Source of the DNA: Neobacillus dielmonensis
GTDB lineage: Bacteria > Bacillota > Bacilli > Bacillales > Cytobacillaceae
Length of the DNA: 64,000 nt
Assembly (NCBI RefSeq): GCF_000612665.1
Contig: NZ_HG942076.1
Location: 194,346-258,345 of the forward strand
Direction of reading: 5' to 3'
Below, one piece after another: positions 58,444-64,000 of this stretch (positions are counted from its first letter, which is position 1; each line of letters opens with the position of its first letter). Both the position numbers and the translations under genes were made by a program. The notes under the pieces were generated by a model. It ran no database searches, had not been told where the DNA came from, and saw only the letters and a program-made list of their open reading frames with translations.

Positions 58444-60411
58444 CTATGAATAGGCACCGTCAATCCCGTATTTTTTCATTTTTCTATAGATGGTGGCACG
58501 CGATATGCCCAATTCCCTTGCAGCTTCCGTCATATTTCCGTTCAGCCTTTTTATAGCGGTTAGGATCCGGTCTCTTTCGACTTCCATGGGGTGTTCTGCT
58601 GCCGCTATTATTTCCTCTGGCAGATAGTGCGGAAGTAAGATATTCCCTTCCATATGAAAAAGAGACTGTTCTACGATATTTTTTAATTCTCTAATATTAC
58701 CTGGCCAATGATATTGCTTAACCAATTGCATTGTTTCAGCTGGGACAACGACTTCACAAGAAGTAAATGGCGGACTTAACACTTTGATAAAGTGTTGAAA
58801 CAAAAGGGGAATGTCCTCTTTTCTTTCCCTTAGGGCGGGTAGATGAAGTTGGATCACACGGAGACGATAAAACAAATCCTCGCGAAAGGTCCCATCTTGT
58901 ACCGCTTTGGCTAAATCCTTATGCGTAGCGGATAGTATCCGAACATCAACAGGAATGGCTTTTTCTCCCCCAATCCTTGTGACCGTTTTTTCTTCCAATA
59001 CCCGCAGCAGGTGCACCTGTACAGGTAACGGCATATCTCCAATTTCATCTAGAAAAATAGTTCCTCCCTGGGCCATTTCAAACTTTCCGGGATTGCCTTT
59101 AGCTTTTGCGCCGGTAAAGGCACCCGCCTCGTAGCCAAATAATTCACTTTCAATTAGTTCCCTTGGAATGGCACCGCAATTGATGGCGATGAAGGGCTTA
59201 TTTCGACGGTCACTCGCATCGTGGATCGATTGGGCAAATGCTTCCTTTCCCGTTCCCGTCTCACCTGAAAGAAACAGATTGGTGGTTAGCCTAGCCGCCT
59301 TTTTCGCCAAGTTGACTGCCCTTAAATAGGGAGGTGATGTTCCGATTAACCCTTCAAAGCTATAGTTAGTATTCTTGTTATTTTTTTCATCACTTCTCCT
59401 TTTTTCCTGTATAGGAGGGCGAAATCTACTTTCACCCAATCGGATGACAACACCAATGACTTCTCTATCCAAAATCACAGGATAGATCATACATCTAAAC
59501 TTGCGGTGATCTCCTAACGGGTGAAACTCCTGTTCAATAAATGGTTCTTTTCCTTGTAAAACATAATCAACCAGTGCATCTAATTCTTTGAAACTTGCTA
59601 TGGACTGTACGCCTGATTGCTGTATGGTGTATGTATGTTCCCCGCTCATTTTTAATATATTCTTTTTCGCATCCGCAATGATATATGCTTCATTTGCTGA
59701 GCCTAAGGCTGCTTCCAAGAATGGGTTGATTTGAACACCATATTGATAGATATTTTGCTCGAGATATTTCGTAATGTGGTTGGCATTGGAGATCGCTAAG
59801 CAGATGGTATGGGGGTTGATGCTTGAACCTTTACCGGTAATATCAAAAACACCGAGTAAATCGTTTGTAAATGGGTTAAAAATAGGAGCTGCCGCACAAT
59901 ACCAATCCTGCCATCCGTTACAAAAGTGTTCGGTAAATAATACCTGAACGGGTCGTTTATTCTTTAAAACCGTTCCAATGGCATTTGTTCCAGCCACTTC
60001 CTCTGTCCAAATAGCACCTGGCATGTGACGCACTTTTTCGCCTTTTTTTAAAATGAAATGGTCGCCAAATGAATTTAAGATCACGCCATTTTTATCTGTA
60101 ATACTAATAATGGTATCGGTGTTTGCGAGTGAATCTGAGAGGATTTTCATGTGTGGAGTGGCATAGGAAAGTAATAAATGATAACTCTCCCGCTTATCAA
60201 GCAGTTCGTCCTCATGAACTATTTCATTCACTTCCGACTGAAAAGGATTGACTCCGAAGTCCTTGGATCGTGCCCAAGAGTCGATTATATCTGGACGGAT
60301 TTTATTATTATGACTTAACTCTCCCTTTTCAATAAAAGTAGCCCAGGCTTTTTGAATGGAAAAATGGGGGTCAACAGTTTGAAGGCTATAAGGATTCAAC
60401 GTTTCTTTCAT
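58444..60411 (-). CDS. Sigma-54-dependent activator, AcoR-like
   Basis: 655 residues. N-terminal GAF-type sensor (about 60-220) with the AcoR hallmarks AGTNAIGTVL and WQDWYCAAAPIFNPF; a PAS-like domain (about 225-325); an AAA+ domain (about 350-590) with Walker A GETGTGKEA, the sigma-54 contact loop GAFTGA, and Walker B GGTIFLDEIG; and a C-terminal Fis HTH (MTEAARELGISRATIYRKMKK). ATG 60411 is 8 bases from GGGAGG. It sits directly upstream of, and in the same direction as, the sigma-54 operon it presumably activates. Confidence 0.93.
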   Translation of the reverse strand: MKETLNPYSLQTVDPHFSIQKAWATFIEKGELSHNNKIRPDIIDSWARSKDFGVNPFQSEVNEIVHEDELLDKRESYHLLLSYATPHMKILSDSLANTDTIISITDKNGVILNSFGDHFILKKGEKVRHMPGAIWTEEVAGTNAIGTVLKNKRPVQVLFTEHFCNGWQDWYCAAAPIFNPFTNDLLGVFDITGKGSSINPHTICLAISNANHITKYLEQNIYQYGVQINPFLEAALGSANEAYIIADAKKNILKMSGEHTYTIQQSGVQSIASFKELDALVDYVLQGKEPFIEQEFHPLGDHRKFRCMIYPVILDREVIGVVIRLGESRFRPPIQEKRRSDEKNNKNTNYSFEGLIGTSPPYLRAVNLAKKAARLTTNLFLSGETGTGKEAFAQSIHDASDRRNKPFIAINCGAIPRELIESELFGYEAGAFTGAKAKGNPGKFEMAQGGTIFLDEIGDMPLPVQVHLLRVLEEKTVTRIGGEKAIPVDVRILSATHKDLAKAVQDGTFREDLFYRLRVIQLHLPALRERKEDIPLLFQHFIKVLSPPFTSCEVVVPAETMQLVKQYHWPGNIRELKNIVEQSLFHMEGNILLPHYLPEEIIAAAEHPMEVERDRILTAIKRLNGNMTEAARELGISRATIYRKMKKYGIDGAYS

Positions 60412-60678
60412 CAAAAATCCTCCCGCAATTAATCATTCACCATAACGTTATTCCTAAAATTGGTAATTAGGTACTACTCTAATTATTTCAATGAATAACC
60501 TGATTTTCCTGCCTGCTACATAAAAGGAATCCATTTCTTTTCCATCTACCGTTATACTTTCAATCTTAGTTACAAGCGTGACCGCATTCTCCTATTTTCC
60601 CGTGGCTAAATTTTTTCCTCCCCCCTGTCCTTTTCACCCATGAATCAATATATAAAAGGCGAAAGGAGGTGAGGCGAA

Positions 60679-60897
60679 ATGGCACAAGGATTTCTCGAAA
60701 CTACCAAGCTGCGTCTAGTATTTCAAACTGGTATGGATGACGAAGGCAAGCCAATCATACGATCTAAGACGTTCAGCAACGTCACAAAGGCTGCTACAGC
60801 TGACCAGTTGTATCAAGCTGCCAATGCACTAGCTGGTTTAACGATCGATCAGTTAAACAAAGTAGAGCGCAATGACAGTTCCGAAATTATCGGTTAA
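60679..60897 (+). CDS. DUF1659 family protein, copy 2
   Basis: 72 residues, about 90% identical to the copy at 23060 (changes at seven positions, most conservative). Same leader TATATAAAAGGCGAAAGGAGG before the start, so the regulatory region was duplicated too. Function unknown. Confidence 0.92.
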   Translation: MAQGFLETTKLRLVFQTGMDDEGKPIIRSKTFSNVTKAATADQLYQAANALAGLTIDQLNKVERNDSSEIIG

Positions 60898-60934
60898 TGA
60901 CTTAGGAAAAATATAACGATGGGAGGTGAAAGAT

Positions 60935-61153
60935 ATGGCAAAAACATTGGAATTGGAATTCGGCACAGAGTTTGGAAAAACAGCACGTCTTTCTGTTGAA
61001 AATCCAAAAGAGCCTGTCGATGAAGAAGTCGTAAAGCTATCGATGACCCAAATCATTGCTTCTGACGTGTTCGTATCAGCCAGCGGCAAGCTGGTTGCGG
61101 CGAAAGGGGCAAGAGTCATCGACCGCAATGTCGTGGAATATGAACTCGCTTAA
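60935..61153 (+). CDS. DUF2922 family protein, copy 2
   Basis: 72 residues, about 89% identical to the copy at 23316. The C-terminal 24 residues (SGKLVAAKGARVIDR onwards) are identical in both, suggesting constraint or gene conversion. ATG 60935 behind GGGAGGTG; 37 bases after DUF1659, the same spacing as in copy 1. Confidence 0.92.
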   Translation: MAKTLELEFGTEFGKTARLSVENPKEPVDEEVVKLSMTQIIASDVFVSASGKLVAAKGARVIDRNVVEYELA

Positions 61154-61167
61154 GGTGCGAGACCCGA

Positions 61168-61200
61168 AGAGGCCGGCTTCAACAGGAACCGGCCTTTTTT
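61168..61200 (+). terminator. Terminator after DUF2922 copy 2
   Basis: AGGCCGGCTTC pairs with GGAACCGGCCT and runs into T. Confidence 0.88.
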
Positions 61201-61204
61201 ATGG

Positions 61205-61231
61205 TAGCCAGAGGGACGGTTCTCATGGAGT
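61205..61231. repeat. REP element inside the second cassette
   Basis: GCCAGAGGGACGGTTCTCATGG, at the same place as the REP in the first cassette. Confidence 0.88.
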
Positions 61232-61261
61232 CTAAATAAGTAGAGAAAGGAGTGAATAGCT

Positions 61262-61399
61262 GTGGAACAGATTATTCCGCTCATCAGCGAGGTGGGCTTT
61301 CCCATCGTAGTGACCCTATATCTGCTTTACCGGATTGAAGTAAAGCTAGATTTAGTGGTCCAGTCGATCCAGAGTCTTCCGGAACGAATGAAGGGATGA
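61262..61399 (+). CDS. YvrJ family small membrane protein, copy 2
   Basis: 45 residues from GTG 61262 behind GAAAGGAG. Identical to copy 1 except Val for Ser in RIEVKLD. The DNA is also nearly identical across the whole gene, so this part of the cassette is the least diverged. Confidence 0.85.
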   Translation: MEQIIPLISEVGFPIVVTLYLLYRIEVKLDLVVQSIQSLPERMKG

Positions 61400-61554
61400 C
61401 ATCCTGGCAAAAACTTATTTCTACCCAATGACTGCATCTCCTTTTGGGGAGGCAGCCATTTTATAGTACATTTATCCATTTCATTACTTATGATGGAACA
61501 ATCATGTGAAACAAGAAAATCAGGGCGAGGCAGTGCTCCGCAATCTATTGTTGG

Positions 61555-61583
61555 TTGCCAGAAGAACCGTCCCCGTGGACCCC
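61555..61583. repeat. REP element
   Basis: TTGCCAGAAGAACCGTCCCCGTGG, about 8 bases beyond the lipoprotein stop. Confidence 0.85.
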
Positions 61584-61590
61584 AGAATCA

Positions 61591-62880
61591 TTATTCCAAA
61601 AAGTCATTAAGTTTCTTGTCGATTTTCCATAGAGCCAGCTGTTCTTCATTGTTTGAGTATTTTGCATATATAAAGTAGAGCTTGTTATCTACTTTGAGGA
61701 CATCATATAAACTTGCTCCTGATTCGGCATCCAGATTAATATCCTTTTTTAAGACAGTAAATTGTTGGTCTAGTATGGCATACTTCATATTGGCAAATTC
61801 ATAACTGCCTGTTCCACCGTGATCAAGGTCGCTGCTGTAGAAAAAAATGAATCGATCAGGATTTACCTTCATAAGACTTGATGGTTCATGGTCTGCCATA
61901 TCAGAAAGGATTATCTTTGCCTGTCCCCAGCTTTTCCCTTTATCACCTGATGAAATGACCTTGATCCTGGAATGGCCCCTATCGATCTCTTCCTCCTCAT
62001 ACAGAAAATGAAACTGGTCATTTTCATCTACGACTAACTGTCCATCCTCTAGATTCTTATCTTCGGTTAATATGGACTGGACATATTCCCACTTCTTTAA
62101 GTCTTGAGAGTGATATAGCTTGATAGTATATCGTCCATTCTCTTGGGAAGGATTTCCTCTATTAATGGTACCCTGAATATCCGTAAAGGTGGCATAATAG
62201 CCATCTTTGGTGTGAACAATAGTCGGGTCAATTTTTAAATTGCCCTCCGTTTCAATGACCGATAGTTTTTTGGCTGTTCCATTCTTTAAATCAACTTCAT
62301 GAATTTCAATGCTATTCTTTTCAAAGGATCCCGTAATCATAATCGTCTTGTTTTGGGACACTTTCACCATATCAAACCAATTTGCAGGTATTGCTGGAGT
62401 CATTTTTTTGAGGGGCTGTTTTCCTCTTTTTAAAAGCATTTGTCCACTCGTGATAAACGCAAGGACGCTGCCATTGTATTCAAGTAGTTTTGAATCTCCC
62501 GCAGGAAAGGATTCTACCCATTCTGTCCCCTGTGAAATGGGTTCAACAAGATTTTTATCTACCTTGACATCCAAATTCGTTTTCTGTTCTACTTGTTTTC
62601 TATTACCTTTAATCATGATTTTGTTGAAACTCAAATTTAGATTAGAGCTTCCGTTGCGTTCCTCCACGTCCTGTCTCCTGTCAGACAATGTTGGAGTGGT
62701 TTCGGTATCCCATTGTTTTTTATACCTTGCAGCATTATTCGAATCTGAAAGCTCATCAATACTATAGACGATCTTTCCTTGCTTTTGACTTTTAGATTGG
62801 GGCTGCTGCTTGAGATCTGTACAGGCAGACATAAGGGCCAGAAGCAACACCAAATAGAGTAACCATCCTTTTCTTAACAC
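61591..62880 (-). CDS. Lipoprotein with sialidase/beta-propeller-like fold
   Basis: About 429 residues from GTG 62880 (AGGA 9 bases before). The signal peptide ends in the lipobox LALMSAC. After a polar linker come repeated beta strands with blade-like sequences (SQDLKKWEYVQSILTE, SSGDKGKSWGQAKIILS), where the latter matches the Asp-box pattern S-x-D-x-G-x-x-W of sialidase/BNR repeats. No full catalytic set was identified. Surface-anchored; binds or processes glycan by inference. Confidence 0.75.
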   Translation of the reverse strand: MLRKGWLLYLVLLLALMSACTDLKQQPQSKSQKQGKIVYSIDELSDSNNAARYKKQWDTETTPTLSDRRQDVEERNGSSNLNLSFNKIMIKGNRKQVEQKTNLDVKVDKNLVEPISQGTEWVESFPAGDSKLLEYNGSVLAFITSGQMLLKRGKQPLKKMTPAIPANWFDMVKVSQNKTIMITGSFEKNSIEIHEVDLKNGTAKKLSVIETEGNLKIDPTIVHTKDGYYATFTDIQGTINRGNPSQENGRYTIKLYHSQDLKKWEYVQSILTEDKNLEDGQLVVDENDQFHFLYEEEEIDRGHSRIKVISSGDKGKSWGQAKIILSDMADHEPSSLMKVNPDRFIFFYSSDLDHGGTGSYEFANMKYAILDQQFTVLKKDINLDAESGASLYDVLKVDNKLYFIYAKYSNNEEQLALWKIDKKLNDFLE

Positions 62881-63120
62881 TTGTACCATTCCTGTCTTTG
62901 TTTAACTTGAGCTGTTGGCTGCGGTTCTATTAGAGCATCGGTCAAATATTTTCTAATATTAAAGGAACTATCCCTATTTATTTTGAACTTATTATGGCTT
63001 TGTTACACTTTGCTAAGAACTCACATTTATAAACTTACTTGATAGCACTAAATCAGGTGTTATATTTGACCATCTAAGCTCAGTTATAAAAGCAAAATCT
63101 CGGCTTCGCGACACCGCAAT

Positions 63121-63158
63121 AAAAAAATGACCTCGGTATCGAGACCAAGGTCATTTTA
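63121..63158 (-). terminator. Terminator downstream of the prohibitin-like gene
   Basis: On the minus strand AAAATGACCTTGGTC pairs with TACCGAGGTCATTTTTTT. The 62890-63120 stretch between it and the lipoprotein gene shows no gene. Confidence 0.75.
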
Positions 63159-63220
63159 TGACATACAAAATATATCAGCTCTACACGATTGGCATAACAT
63201 TAGAGGATGGCTCTTCATTG

Positions 63221-63300
63221 AAGCACAAGAACTGCCCCCCTGCTTCACCGCCAGAGAAGGGGTTGCCAGAAGAACCGTCCCCGCGGTTACCGTGACAGGC
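63221..63300. repeat. REP cluster
   Basis: A diverged GAAGCACAAGAACTGCCCCCC TGCTTC unit, then TTGCCAGAAGAACCGTCCCCGCGG. It ends in a GTGACAGGC motif next to the prohibitin-like stop. Confidence 0.75.
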
Positions 63301-63316
63301 AATCTACACCGCCATC

Positions 63317-64000
63317 TTACTTCTCAAGCCCATTAACATCGATAAATGGTGTGGCGCCTCCCGTGACGCTCGGAAGGCGTCCGTCCCATTTTTCCAAGGC
63401 TTTTTCTTGGACTTCGATTTGTTTTAATTGAATTAATTCCGGGGTGACTTCTTGTTTCTTTAGCCGCAGTGCTTCAGCTTCAGCCTGGGCTTGTGCCACT
63501 TTCTGCTCCGCTTCAATTTTGACTCTTTCGAGATCCCGCTGGGCGCGCAGGGCATTTTGCTCTGCGGTTTGTTTCGATTCAATCGCTTTATTAAACTCTT
63601 CACTAAACGCAAATTCCTTAATATTAATATCCTCAAGCAGCATATAGTATTTCGTTAATTTATTCGCCAGTATATCCTTCACTTTCGCTGATACCTCGGG
63701 GCGTTTTGAGATTAATTCCTCTGCCGTGTACTGGGCGGTAACCGCCTTCAGTGCTTCGGCAATGGCGGGGTCGACAATGCGGGTGCGGTAATCCATTCCA
63801 ATTTCCTGATAGAGTTTATTGACCGCTTCGGGATCCACCGAATAGTTGACCGCGACCTTTGTCGTTACCATTTGAAGATCCTTTGAGGATGCCGACTGGG
63901 AACTTTCCTCCTTCTGAACCCGAACCTCAATTTGTTGAACCGATTGGACAAATGGTATCCTAAAATGAAGGCCCTCTGATAAAATGGTCGACTTAACGGC
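63317..64000 (-). CDS. Prohibitin/SPFH-domain protein (partial)
   Basis: The frame is open to the window end, so the 5' part is missing; 227 residues are visible. The SPFH core is seen in LHFRIPFVQSVQQIEVRVQ, VTTKVAVNYSVDPEAVNKLY and TRIVDPAIAEALKAVTAQYT, then a long charged helix rich in Ala/Glu/Gln (ERVKIEAEQKVAQAQAEAEA), as in HflC/prohibitin proteins. These form membrane-associated rings linked to FtsH and membrane quality control. The methionine at 63871 is internal. Confidence 0.88.
   Translation of the reverse strand, partial: AVKSTILSEGLHFRIPFVQSVQQIEVRVQKEESSQSASSKDLQMVTTKVAVNYSVDPEAVNKLYQEIGMDYRTRIVDPAIAEALKAVTAQYTAEELISKRPEVSAKVKDILANKLTKYYMLLEDINIKEFAFSEEFNKAIESKQTAEQNALRAQRDLERVKIEAEQKVAQAQAEAEALRLKKQEVTPELIQLKQIEVQEKALEKWDGRLPSVTGGATPFIDVNGLEK

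Overview
The window reads as chromosomal DNA of an endospore-forming member of the Bacillaceae, probably Neobacillus- or Bacillus-like. The reasons are an AT-rich base composition, AGGAGG-type ribosome binding sites, CcpA-type cre sites, a YtrA-type GntR/ABC operon, a GerPB-like spore germination protein, DUF2187, DUF1659/DUF2922/YvrJ cassettes and FIMAH-domain pectinase architecture. No rRNA, tRNA, CRISPR array or intact prophage is seen. Assignments rest on reading the sequence and remembered family features; no database search was run.

Layout. 0.4-3.4 kb: AraC regulator divergent from a secreted pectate lyase. 3.5-4.3 kb: amidase. 4.5-8.2 kb: a lic-type choline locus (HTH-nucleotidyltransferase-choline kinase fusion, DMT transporter, LicC) with a palindrome at its promoter. 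9-10.5 kb: subtilisin-like protease. 12.2-14.8 kb: sugar-binding lipoprotein plus glycosidase under a cre site. 14.9-19.0 kb: FMN-bind / ApbE / RnfD-like / two-component operon. 19-26 kb: an accessory patch with an ORF-less group II intron, a frameshifted IS3 OrfA, broken DUF5661 and Rpn genes, pssA, YdcF, the first DUF1659-DUF2922-YvrJ cassette and an intact RAYT transposase. 26-28.7 kb: deoC-like aldolase and PTS EIICB. 29-32.7 kb: ytr-like ABC operon. 33.7-38.3 kb: class V aminotransferase and a large multidomain pectate lyase. 38.7-47.1 kb: three large genes (alpha-solenoid, Zn-ribbon/HEPN/NACHT, C-terminal HEPN) that look like an uncharacterised STAND-type defence locus. 47.4-52.4 kb: D-galactonate/KDG catabolic operon with an IclR regulator and tandem operators. 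52.9-54.5 kb: UDP-GlcNAc 2-epimerase and GerPB-like protein. 54.9-56 kb: rhamnogalacturonan acetylesterase. 56.5-60.4 kb: SDR and hydrolase behind a sigma-54 promoter next to an AcoR-like activator. 60.7-61.4 kb: second DUF1659-DUF2922-YvrJ cassette. 61.6-64 kb: lipoprotein and a prohibitin-like gene cut by the window edge.

Two dispersed repeat families run through everything. The first has more than 30 loci built on the core GGGGACGGTTCT / AGAACCGTCCCC, singly or as convergent hairpins. These fit REP/BIME elements mobilised by the RAYT at 24.9-25.6 kb, and many lie within 0-15 bases of a stop codon; in wecB the repeat supplies the last codons. The second is a composite element of about 215 bp carrying four spaced TTAAACAAACGTTTAATTAA-like boxes, seen at five places and usually followed 20-40 bp later by a REP in the same orientation.

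Functionally the window combines plant-polysaccharide use (two pectate lyases, an acetylesterase, galactonate/KDG catabolism, catabolite-repressed sugar uptake), surface decoration and envelope functions (choline activation, UDP-ManNAc formation, phosphatidylserine synthesis), flavin-based redox, and a candidate defence island.
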